Source: RGIG3102 sp964525015
GTDB lineage: Bacteria > Bacillota > Clostridia > Oscillospirales > Ruminococcaceae
Assembly (NCBI GenBank): GCA_964525015.1
Contig: CAZGFY010000008.1
Coordinates: 1-64,000 of the forward strand
Reading direction: 5' to 3'
DNA: 64,000 nt
The position numbers and the translations under genes were made by a program. Below are positions 1-6,665 of the stretch, in pieces (position 1 is the first letter of the stretch; the number at the start of each line of letters is the position of its first letter). The notes below the pieces were generated by a model. The model ran no database searches. It had not been told where the DNA came from and was given only the letters and a program-made list of their open reading frames with translations.

Positions 1-272
1 GTTGGTGCTTCTGTTTTTGCCATTTCTGATTTTAGGCTTGATTCATAAGTTCCAGAAGCAGCTGTTTGAACAACAACTTCCACACCTGTTTCTTCTGTGT
101 AGATTTCTGCTAGTTCTTGCCATTGTGCATCTTGTTCTGGTTTAAAGTTAAAATAATAAACTTTGCCAGATGTTTCTGTTGCTTCTCCAGTTGTTTCTTC
201 TGATGAAGAGCAACCAGCTAAAGCTGTTAGCATCATTGCAGATGCTAGTAAAAGTGCTAATACTTTTTTCAT
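1..272 (-). CDS. Sugar ABC transporter substrate-binding lipoprotein (N-terminal part, runs off the window)
   Basis: The visible 90 residues start with a lipoprotein signal peptide: Lys-Lys, a hydrophobic Leu/Ala stretch, then a lipobox ending LTALAGC at about residues 16-22. A Ser/Thr/Glu linker follows, and then the beginning of a periplasmic-binding fold (VYYFNFKPEQ, then a Trp/Glu-rich helix), as in family 1 solute-binding proteins for sugars. The gene is cut by the left edge. The start is fixed by GGAGG at 280-284. The promoter at 338-366 and a LacI-type operator at 305-324 point to carbohydrate-responsive control. The ATPase gene just upstream in transcription order (475-1653) is its probable partner. 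The sugar cannot be told. Confidence 0.8.
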   Translation of the reverse strand, partial: MKKVLALLLASAMMLTALAGCSSSEETTGEATETSGKVYYFNFKPEQDAQWQELAEIYTEETGVEVVVQTAASGTYESSLKSEMAKTEAP

Positions 273-304
273 AAGTGTTCCTCCAAATTATTTATCTTTC
301 TTTT

Positions 305-324
305 AATTGGAAACGTTTCCAATT
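305..324. promoter_or_regulatory. LacI-family operator, perfect 20-bp palindrome
   Basis: AATTGGAAAC followed by its exact inverse GTTTCCAATT, with the central CG typical of LacI/GalR-family operators (consensus core AANCGNTT). It lies 7-26 bp downstream of the predicted start point of the lipoprotein gene, so a bound repressor would act as a roadblock. The regulator is not encoded in the window. Confidence 0.8.
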
Positions 325-337
325 GTTTACATTTTTG

Positions 338-366
338 ATTATACATCACACAGCTGGCTTTTTCAA
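338..366 (-). promoter_or_regulatory. Sigma-A promoter of the sugar-binding lipoprotein gene
   Basis: On the minus strand, -35 TTGAAA (366-361) and -10 TATAAT (343-338) are separated by exactly 17 bp. The start point should be near 331. This puts the palindrome at 305-324 within the early transcribed region and the start codon at 272. Confidence 0.8.
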
Positions 367-474
367 TATTTATTAATAGAAAAGAATGAATTTCATTTAT
401 TTTAGTTAAAATAATATAGTAAATTTGTATATTTTGCATAATATATTTTGTTAAATAAAGTAACAAGCTTTTAT

Positions 475-1653
475 TTAAGCATTTTCTAAATTAATGCCTG
501 TATCTTTTGAAAATAGATGTGCAACATTACCACCGAATGTAAATTCAATTTCGCTACCAGTTTTAAAGTTAATATCATTAACTCCGTGAACATCCATTGT
601 TTGCACTATGATAACAGTATCTTTTCCTAATGCATTAACGTGTAGATAAATTGATGAGCCCATCATTTCGCTAACGTCTACTGTTGCTTTAACAGTATTA
701 TCAATTTTATCACCTAATAGGATAATGTGTTCTGGTCTTACACCAAGGGTTATTTCCTGCTCTTTTGTGTTTCTTTCTTTTAGTCTTTCTTGCTTATCTT
801 CTGATAGCTCAACTACTGCACCAGCTAAATCAACAAAATATTTATCTTCTTTAATAATTAATTTTGCATCAAAGAAGTTCATTTGTGGTGAACCGATAAA
901 CCCTGCTACAAACTCATTGTATGGATGATTGAAAACTTCTGTCGGTGTTCCGATTTGCTGAACAATACCATCTTTTAGTATAACTATTCTATCGCCTAAA
1001 GTCATCGCTTCTGTTTGGTCGTGAGTAACGTAGATAAATGTTGTGTCTATTCTTTGTCTTAGTTTAATTATCTCAGCTCTCATTTGATTACGAAGTTTTG
1101 CATCGAGATTTGATAATGGTTCGTCCATTAAAAAAACCTTTGGTGCACGAACTATCGCTCTTCCTATTGCAACACGCTGTCTTTGTCCACCTGATAAAGC
1201 CTTCGGTTTGCGATTTAGATATTTTGTTATATCAAGTATTTCTGCAGCTTCTTTAACTTTTTTATCAATTTCATCAGCTGGAGTTTTGCGGATTTTTAAA
1301 GCAAATGCCATATTATCATACACTGTCATATGCGGATAAAGTGCATAGTTTTGGAAAACCATTGCAATATTTCTATCCTTTGGTGCAACATCGTTCATTA
1401 ATTCGCCATCAATTAACAGCTCGCCTGATGTAATTTCTTCAAGCCCTGCAACCATGCGAAGGGTTGTTGATTTACCACATCCAGATGGGCCAACAAAAAC
1501 GATAAACTCATTGTCCTTAATGTGTAAATTAAAATCTTGGACTGCTAAAACACCTTCACTTGTAACTGTTAGATTTGTTTTCTTTTCGCCCTTTTTCTTT
1601 TTTTCTTCTCTTGGATAAACTTTTTTTACATTTTTTAGAATAACTTCTGCCAT
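475..1653 (-). CDS. msmK: Carbohydrate ABC transporter ATPase, MsmK/UgpC/MalK type
   Basis: The 392-residue cytoplasmic ATPase would power a CUT1-type sugar importer. Visible motifs are Walker A GPSGCGKST (55-63), the Q-loop Gln101, signature LSGGQ (153-157), Walker B VFLMDEP (173-179) and the switch His211, followed by a C-terminal TOBE region (about 240-390) as in MalK. A Lys/Glu-rich insert at residues 16-34, before the Walker A strand, is unusual for the family. Such ATPases often serve several sugar importers. The start ATG at 1653 has only a weak adjacent ribosome site, while a perfect GGAGG lies about 120 nt upstream (see the leader entry). The exact name within the MsmK/UgpC group is a family-level choice. 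Confidence 0.9.
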   Translation of the reverse strand: MAEVILKNVKKVYPREEKKKKGEKKTNLTVTSEGVLAVQDFNLHIKDNEFIVFVGPSGCGKSTTLRMVAGLEEITSGELLIDGELMNDVAPKDRNIAMVFQNYALYPHMTVYDNMAFALKIRKTPADEIDKKVKEAAEILDITKYLNRKPKALSGGQRQRVAIGRAIVRAPKVFLMDEPLSNLDAKLRNQMRAEIIKLRQRIDTTFIYVTHDQTEAMTLGDRIVILKDGIVQQIGTPTEVFNHPYNEFVAGFIGSPQMNFFDAKLIIKEDKYFVDLAGAVVELSEDKQERLKERNTKEQEITLGVRPEHIILLGDKIDNTVKATVDVSEMMGSSIYLHVNALGKDTVIIVQTMDVHGVNDINFKTGSEIEFTFGGNVAHLFSKDTGINLENA

Positions 1654-1776
1654 TACTAATTTGCTTTAGTAGCATTGCATTCGCACCCTGCTACCTCGTA
1701 TTTTATAAGCAAAATATAAAATACATTACGGCATATCTCCATACTACCGCACCCAAAGCTCTGGGAGTGTTCCTCC
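1654..1776 (-). promoter_or_regulatory. Structured leader between an orphan Shine-Dalgarno and the ABC ATPase start
   Basis: In transcription order the leader has AAGGAGGAACACT (SD core 1772-1776), a CCCA/TGGG hairpin, a CGGTA/TATGCCG hairpin, a perfect 10-bp hairpin (1715-1724 with 1698-1707, 7-nt loop), a GTAGCA/TGCTAC hairpin (1689-1694 with 1669-1674) and a small ACTAA/TTAGT hairpin beside the ATG. No start codon lies at a usable distance from the SD. An in-frame TAA five codons before the ATG rules out an N-terminal extension. The 11-mer GGAGGAACACT also forms the ribosome site of the lipoprotein gene (274-284), where it sits next to the ATG. I do not recognise a known riboswitch class. 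Confidence 0.5.
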
Positions 1777-1835
1777 TTCTTTTCTTTTAGCTAAATCAAT
1801 TATTGGAGTGATTAAGCTAAATAATCATTAAGTTA

Positions 1836-1864
1836 ACTATAACACGATAAAATTAAAATGTAAA
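1836..1864 (-). promoter_or_regulatory. Sigma-A promoter of the ABC ATPase gene
   Basis: Minus-strand -35 TTTACA (1864-1859) and -10 TATAGT (1841-1836) with a 17-bp spacer. The transcript would begin near 1829 and carry a leader of about 175 nt. Confidence 0.65.
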
Positions 1865-1873
1865 CGTTTTCAT
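1858..1873. promoter_or_regulatory. CRE/LacI-family operator over the -35 of the ABC ATPase promoter
   Basis: ATGAAAACGTTTACAT on the minus strand fits the catabolite-responsive consensus (WTGNAANCGNWNNCW). It overlaps the predicted -35 hexamer at 1859-1864, which suggests repression by CcpA or a related LacI-family protein. Confidence 0.7.
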
Positions 1874-1974
1874 TAAAGTTTGTATATATATTTAATTTTA
1901 CCTATTATATTTTATGCAATATCACCAACTGTCAAATGTTGCCAATTTCCTATATGTATTATATGGAATAAATT

Positions 1975-2003
1975 TTGAAAATTTTGCTGTTATATGGTAT
2001 AAT
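1975..2003 (+). promoter_or_regulatory. Sigma-A promoter of the tyrosine recombinase gene
   Basis: TTGAAA (1975-1980), 17-bp spacer, TATAAT (1998-2003), with an extended -10 TG at 1995-1996. The gene starts about 25 bp after the predicted start point. Confidence 0.8.
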
Positions 2004-2033
2004 TTTTTTAAATAATTAAAAAGTGGGGATTTT

Positions 2034-3029
2034 ATGGCTCAAAGTAAATTTAAAATGTATTCTAATTTTTTAGATACACCAAATTTTTTAAATGAATTTT
2101 TAAAATATATTCAAGCAATTAGAAATCTTTCTAGTAGAACAGTTGAGGCTTACTATATTGATTTAAAATTATTTTTTAGATATATATATCAAAAAAGAAA
2201 TAATTGCATTAATAATAGCTTAATCGATGAAGTTGATATAAAAAATCTAGATATAGATTTTTTAAAATCGATTTCACAAAGTGATATTTTAGATTTTTTA
2301 TATTTTATTATGAATGAAAGAAACAATTCTGTTTCTGCTCGCTCAAGAAAATTATCTAGTATTAGAGGATTTTTTAAATATAGTGTAAATAAATCTCATA
2401 TCCTAAAAACAAATCCTTCTGAAAACATTGAACTTCCTGTTAATAAAAAAAGATTGCCCAAGTTTTTAAGTCTTGAGCAGTCTATCGAACTTCTTTCAAA
2501 TGTTAACACAAAGTTTCCTCAAAGAGATTATTGCATTATAGTTTTATTATTAAATTGTGGTATGCGTTTAAGCGAGCTTGTTGGAATAGATGTTAATGAT
2601 ATAAGGGATGATACATTAAGAATTATTGGTAAAGGAAATAAGGAAAGAATAGTTTATCTAAACGATAGTTGCCTTAAATCCATAAATGATTATCTGCCAT
2701 TTAGAAATAATATTATTTCTAAACACGAAGAACCTGCCCTTTTTATTTCTCAAAGAAGAAAAACACGCCTAACAACAAGGCGTGTACAGCAAATAGTTGA
2801 AGAATGTTTACAGCTTTCTGGATTATCAAATATGGGGTTTTCTGCACATAAATTAAGGCATACTGCTGCAACTCTTCTTTATAGAAGTGGTAATGCTGAT
2901 ATGCTAGCTTTAAAAGAAATCCTTGGACACGAACACGTTTCCACAACTGAAATATATACGCATATTTCTGATGAGGCATTAAAAAAAGCTGCCAAATCTT
3001 CCCCTCTTGCAAAATTTAATAAAAAATAA
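2034..3029 (+). CDS. xerC: Tyrosine recombinase of the XerC/XerD family
   Basis: The 331-residue protein has a core-binding SAM-like domain (about 17-130) and a catalytic domain (about 140-325). All active residues are visible: Arg178 (GMRLSE), Lys203 (GKGNKER), His272-x-x-Arg275 (HKLRH), His299 (LGH) and the nucleophile Tyr308 (EIYTHIS). Length and layout match the chromosomal dimer-resolution recombinases rather than phage integrases, and no att-like repeats or phage genes flank it. The gene stands alone on the plus strand with its own promoter. XerC and XerD cannot be told apart from sequence alone. Confidence 0.88.
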   Translation: MAQSKFKMYSNFLDTPNFLNEFLKYIQAIRNLSSRTVEAYYIDLKLFFRYIYQKRNNCINNSLIDEVDIKNLDIDFLKSISQSDILDFLYFIMNERNNSVSARSRKLSSIRGFFKYSVNKSHILKTNPSENIELPVNKKRLPKFLSLEQSIELLSNVNTKFPQRDYCIIVLLLNCGMRLSELVGIDVNDIRDDTLRIIGKGNKERIVYLNDSCLKSINDYLPFRNNIISKHEEPALFISQRRKTRLTTRRVQQIVEECLQLSGLSNMGFSAHKLRHTAATLLYRSGNADMLALKEILGHEHVSTTEIYTHISDEALKKAAKSSPLAKFNKK

Positions 3030-3047
3030 ATTTTAAAAAAAATTTAA

Positions 3048-3959
3048 TCACTTCTTAATTTTTTTATACCCATACGACATTGTTATAAAAAGAACGGATA
3101 TTAATATAACGCTAGCTCCAATAAAATCATTAATTCCAAACGGCTCATTTAACAAACCAACACCTAAAATAACTGATATCACCGGGGTTATTGTGCTAAG
3201 AGCAGAAGATACTGTCATTGGCAAATTCGCCGTTAAATAATTAAGTAGCCACATGGCAACAACCGTTGAAGCAAGAGATAAATATACAGCTGGTATTATA
3301 AAATTCATATTATAAATACTTGTAAAAAATACAGTTATATCTCCTTTTATCGCTTCATTTGATAAGGATAAAATAGCAAAAATAATCCCAGCATAAGTTG
3401 TTACAAGATATGTGAATTCATAGGCTGTAAATATTTTAACTGTTTTCACTAGGTATATCCTATATAAGCTATTTGAAAACATATATGTTATAACTAAAAT
3501 AAGACCTAATATATGAACTTCCCCCATACTCCCTGCTGCATTTATAATCATAACCCCTACTATTGATAGCATCATAAATGATATTTGAAATTTACTCGGC
3601 TTTTCCTTTAATAAAAGAACTGAAAGTCCAACAGCTACTATTGGAGTTAAGCTAGTTAAAACGCCTAATTGCGAGGAAGGTATAACTGTAAGCGCAGCTG
3701 TTTCCGAAAAAAAACCAATAACAGGATTAAGCAGTGAAATAAAAAACAATTTTAAAACTGGCTTGTTTTTATAATCAACCTTAACTAATTTAAAAATAAT
3801 CGGCAAGCTTAATGCAATCGAGCCTAAAATAAATCTATATGCTAGCAGTAATAAAGGATTATTTTCAGTTGCATTATTAGCTAAAGTTATTGCATAAAAT
3901 GTTGTTCCAAAAATTAAATTTGCCAAAACCCCTGCAATTAGTGGCATTATATTCTTCAT
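3048..3959 (-). CDS. EamA/DMT-family membrane transporter
   Basis: The 303-residue protein has about ten hydrophobic helices arranged as two EamA repeats: an N-terminal GVLANLIFGTTFYAI helix and a second half with SALSTITPVISVILG. It ends with a short Lys-rich cytoplasmic tail. Members of the drug/metabolite transporter superfamily export amino acids or other small metabolites, and the substrate cannot be inferred. The gene has its own promoter (3999-4027), downstream of a strong terminator, so it is monocistronic. It converges on the recombinase gene with only 18 bp between the stops. Confidence 0.85.
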   Translation of the reverse strand: MKNIMPLIAGVLANLIFGTTFYAITLANNATENNPLLLLAYRFILGSIALSLPIIFKLVKVDYKNKPVLKLFFISLLNPVIGFFSETAALTVIPSSQLGVLTSLTPIVAVGLSVLLLKEKPSKFQISFMMLSIVGVMIINAAGSMGEVHILGLILVITYMFSNSLYRIYLVKTVKIFTAYEFTYLVTTYAGIIFAILSLSNEAIKGDITVFFTSIYNMNFIIPAVYLSLASTVVAMWLLNYLTANLPMTVSSALSTITPVISVILGVGLLNEPFGINDFIGASVILISVLFITMSYGYKKIKK

Positions 3960-3998
3960 AAAAATTAAAATTCCTTTTATATAAATAAATTTATTTAT

Positions 3999-4027
3999 AT
4001 ACTATCACTTTAAATATAGGCTGTCAA
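3999..4027 (-). promoter_or_regulatory. Sigma-A promoter of the EamA transporter gene, with overlapping AT palindrome
   Basis: Minus-strand TTGACA (4027-4022) and TAGTAT (4004-3999) are 17 bp apart. A 24-bp perfect AT-only palindrome (3978-4001) covers part of the -10 and the start of the transcript. Confidence 0.75.
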
Positions 4028-4030
4028 TTA

Positions 4031-4085
4031 GATAAAAAATAAATCTATTGTTAATAATTAATTAACAGTAGATTTATTTTTTATC
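4031..4085 (-). terminator. Long bidirectional intrinsic terminator
   Basis: Arms 4031-4054 and 4062-4085 pair over 24 bp with a single G-T wobble and a 7-nt loop. Both flanks are A/T runs. It separates the small membrane protein gene (4115-4672) from the EamA gene. Confidence 0.75.
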
Positions 4086-4114
4086 TGATGATCTATTTAG
4101 TTATTGCTTTGATT

Positions 4115-4672
4115 TTATATTAACATTATCATTTTAAGACTTATATCTATTAGATAAACACTTGTTATTGCAACTATATATGCTACAAATATTCTAAAAT
4201 CATATTTAATATCGTCTTTTTGCTTTATTATTTCGCTTATAACAGCTGATGTGCAAAGTATAAGCAAAAAGCTAATCGCTGTATCTTTTAATACAAAACT
4301 TGCTAAAATTTCAATTAAATTAATATTATTTATATTAGCTGCTGAATACTGCAATGCATTTCTAACACCTAGAAAAAGTGGTATTGAACTTGTTAAAACT
4401 TTTAAAACTCCTGAGTATTTTAAAAGGAAAATCAAAGAAAAAAATATTGCATCATTAAAAAGACTTTTAATCCAAAAAAATACACTTAACTCACTTGCAA
4501 GATTCATAGAAAATGAGTTTTTAATTATAGTAATAAGAAAGCTAGAGCTATCTTTATCTATAAACATTAAAAAGCATCCTAAAACAACCCCAAAAATGTA
4601 TATAGCAATCATAATAATTAATATGTTTTCAAGCCGAGTTTTGCTTTTTTTAAATTTATTATTTATTTTCAT
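4115..4672 (-). CDS. Multi-spanning membrane protein, possibly SpoIIM-like
   Basis: The 185-residue protein has a basic N-terminus (about 1-15) and about five hydrophobic helices: about 16-37, 60-82 with an FFWIKSLFND segment, 90-105, 120-145 and 158-185. The topology, with a FGVVLG-type first helix and a long extracytoplasmic loop, resembles stage II sporulation protein M, but I see no decisive motif, so the assignment is tentative. It follows the TIGR04086-type gene by 27 bp on the same strand. A plus-strand reading overlaps it but lacks codon and family support. Confidence 0.5.
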   Translation of the reverse strand: MKINNKFKKSKTRLENILIIMIAIYIFGVVLGCFLMFIDKDSSSFLITIIKNSFSMNLASELSVFFWIKSLFNDAIFFSLIFLLKYSGVLKVLTSSIPLFLGVRNALQYSAANINNINLIEILASFVLKDTAISFLLILCTSAVISEIIKQKDDIKYDFRIFVAYIVAITSVYLIDISLKMIMLI

Positions 4673-4699
4673 TTAAAACTCCGTAATTTATTTATATAT

Positions 4700-5092
4700 T
4701 TATATGCTCACTCCTATAAGTCCACCTAAGACTCCTGCTAAAAAAATCGATATTACCTTTGTGTAAAATAAATTTGTAAGTGAAAAACTTGAGGATACCA
4801 CAGCACAAACGATAAAAATCATAATAAAAACTAAACTTATAAAAACCCCAATAATAAGCCCGTTTTCTTTAAATACTTTAGCTAGAATAAAGCTATCTAT
4901 AAAACTTGAAAATGTGAGTATTCCAGTTGTAATTGGGATTAAAATATTTTGTGGTGTGTCGAATTGTAAAATTATAAGACTAAAAGCGCAAAGTAAAAAG
5001 CCAAATGTAAAAAAAGATAAAATTAAACATATAATTATTTTTATAATAAGTTTCTGAGTGCTTGTTTTAGAAATTAAAAATTTTAGTAACAA
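4700..5092 (-). CDS. TIGR04086-family (YrzE-like) membrane protein
   Basis: The 130-residue protein has four predicted membrane helices. The third runs through GLIIGVFISLVFIMIF and the last contains a Gly-rich LAGVLGGLIGV. Proteins of this size and pattern next to yajC-tgt-queA are typical of the TIGR04086 family, whose function is unknown. The start is taken as TTG (5092-5090) because the perfect AGGAGG at 5102-5106 ends right beside the GTG at 5101-5099, too close to be used, and lies 7-8 nt from the TTG. The ribosome site is inside the terminator hairpin of yajC. Confidence 0.7.
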   Translation of the reverse strand: MLLKFLISKTSTQKLIIKIIICLILSFFTFGFLLCAFSLIILQFDTPQNILIPITTGILTFSSFIDSFILAKVFKENGLIIGVFISLVFIMIFIVCAVVSSSFSLTNLFYTKVISIFLAGVLGGLIGVSI

Positions 5093-5093
5093 A

Positions 5094-5144
5094 AAAATCA
5101 CCTCCTGTTTGATAGTATAATACTATTCACAGCAAGGTGATTTT
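5094..5144 (-). terminator. Terminator after yajC that also holds the next gene's ribosome-binding site
   Basis: Arms 5135-5144 and 5094-5103 form a 10-bp stem (AAAATCACCT with AGGTGATTTT), extended by a CTG/CAG segment and an inner ATAGTAT-type hairpin. A run of seven T follows on the minus strand. The descending arm contains the AGGAGG used by the gene at 4700-5092, so the same fold would both end transcription and hide the ribosome site. Confidence 0.7.
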
Positions 5145-5157
5145 ATTACTAATTAAA

Positions 5158-5457
5158 TTAGTCTAGTTTTAATTTTTCGATTTCAGCAACTGCCCATCTT
5201 TTAATTCTAATTCTAGCAGCTGAACTTTCGATGATTAATGTGTCATCTTTCAAGCTAACAACACGTCCAACAATACCAGCATTTGTTACAACTGCATCGC
5301 CAATTTCAAGCGCATTTACTTTTTCTCTTAATGCTTTTTCTTTCTTTTGTTGAGGTCTAATCATTAAAAAGTAAAGAACAGCAAACATTATAACGATTGG
5401 TCCAAATGTTGCAAGTAAACTTTCTGTTGTGCCCATTGTTTCTAAAAATAAGTACAT
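5158..5457 (-). CDS. yajC: Preprotein translocase subunit YajC
   Basis: The 99-residue protein has one N-terminal membrane helix (about 12-33, ending in the family's MIRPQQKKEK) and a small cytoplasmic domain with GDAVVTNAGIVGRV, the YajC hallmark. It associates with SecDF at the Sec translocon. GGAGGAG stands 5-6 nt before the ATG. The gene is the last of queA-tgt-yajC, an order common in Firmicutes. Confidence 0.93.
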   Translation of the reverse strand: MYLFLETMGTTESLLATFGPIVIMFAVLYFLMIRPQQKKEKALREKVNALEIGDAVVTNAGIVGRVVSLKDDTLIIESSAARIRIKRWAVAEIEKLKLD

Positions 5458-5520
5458 ATATTCTCCTCCTAATTACTAAGTCTATATAGAATGATAACAT
5501 ATTATTATGTTAATTTCAAG

Positions 5521-6651
5521 TTAAATTCTTGTGTCTAATTTTAGTACATTTTCACTATAAAACTCATTAAATGTATCATTGTCTATACTATCTCTTATTT
5601 TTTCCATTAAATTATTGTAAAAATACAAATTATGCATAACACATAATCTCATTGCGAGCATTTCGCCTGCTTTAAATAAGTGCCTAATATACGCTTTAGT
5701 GTAAGTTTTACATACAGGGCAATCACACTTTTCGTCAATCGGAGTGTCATCAAGTGCATATTTTGCATTTTTAATATTTATTACCCCACCCCAAGTGTTT
5801 ATATGACCGTGCCTTGCATTTCTTGATGGCATAACGCAATCAAATATATCAACTCCACGTTTTACTGCTTCTAAAATATTCCCAGGAGTTCCAACTCCCA
5901 TTAAATATCTAATTTTATCTTTTGGCATATGCTCTTCTACAACTGAGATAACGTGATACATTTCTTCCTTTGTTTCCCCTACTGCAAGCCCGCCTATTGC
6001 ATATCCATCTAAGTCAAGTTCGGCTATTTCTTTCATATGATTAACTCTTAAATCATCAAATATACAGCCTTGATTAATTCCGAAAAGCATTTGATTTTTA
6101 TTTATTGTGCTATCAAGGTTATTTAATCTATCCATCTCAGCTTTACATCTTTTAAGCCATCTAGTAGTTAGGGCAACTGAATCTATTGCGTATTTTTTTT
6201 CAGCTCTTGCATCAACACATTCATCAAAAGCCATAGCAATAGTTGATGCTAGATTAGATTGAATTTGCATACTCTCCTCAGGCCCCATAAAAATTTTTCT
6301 TCCATCAATATGAGATGCAAAATACACCCCTTCTTCTTTAATTTTACGAAGTTTTGATAAAGAGAAAACTTGAAATCCACCGCTATCTGTTAAAATAGGT
6401 TTTTGCCAATTAGTAAATTTATGAAGTCCACCTAATTTTTTCACAACATCATCTGTTGGTCTTAAATGCAAATGATAGGTGTTGCAAAGCATAACCTGAC
6501 AGCGTATATCTTCTAAATCTTCTGTTGAAAGTGCACCTTTAATAGCCGCAGTAGTTGCAACGTTCATAAAAGCAGGAGTTTGCACCTTTCCGTGCACAGT
6601 TGTGAATTCTCCCCTTCTTGCAGTATTATTTGTTTTTAATAATTTATACAT
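5521..6651 (-). CDS. tgt: Queuine tRNA-ribosyltransferase (tRNA-guanine transglycosylase)
   Basis: The 376-residue enzyme exchanges the wobble guanine of GUN-anticodon tRNAs for the preQ1 base. Asp89 (TDSGGFQ) and the nucleophile Asp271 (DIFDCVMPSR) are present. The zinc site is complete: Cys309, Cys311, Cys314 and His340. The length is normal for bacterial Tgt. It lies 14 bp after queA, which acts on the next step of queuosine synthesis. Confidence 0.96.
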   Translation of the reverse strand: MYKLLKTNNTARRGEFTTVHGKVQTPAFMNVATTAAIKGALSTEDLEDIRCQVMLCNTYHLHLRPTDDVVKKLGGLHKFTNWQKPILTDSGGFQVFSLSKLRKIKEEGVYFASHIDGRKIFMGPEESMQIQSNLASTIAMAFDECVDARAEKKYAIDSVALTTRWLKRCKAEMDRLNNLDSTINKNQMLFGINQGCIFDDLRVNHMKEIAELDLDGYAIGGLAVGETKEEMYHVISVVEEHMPKDKIRYLMGVGTPGNILEAVKRGVDIFDCVMPSRNARHGHINTWGGVINIKNAKYALDDTPIDEKCDCPVCKTYTKAYIRHLFKAGEMLAMRLCVMHNLYFYNNLMEKIRDSIDNDTFNEFYSENVLKLDTRI

Positions 6652-6665
6652 TTTAATTTTCCTTT

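Noticed and set aside
269..466. 65-codon minus-strand frame ahead of the lipoprotein gene
   Set aside because: It covers the promoter and operator, has no ribosome site and ends over the real start; its composition is that of AT-rich non-coding DNA.
2034..3029. Tyrosine recombinase as the integrase of a mobile element
   Set aside because: It has XerC/D layout, no flanking direct repeats, no tRNA target and no cargo or phage genes.
4251..4676. 141-codon plus-strand frame
   Set aside because: It lies antisense to a hydrophobic membrane-protein gene. Such shadows are expected, and it has no ribosome site or family features.
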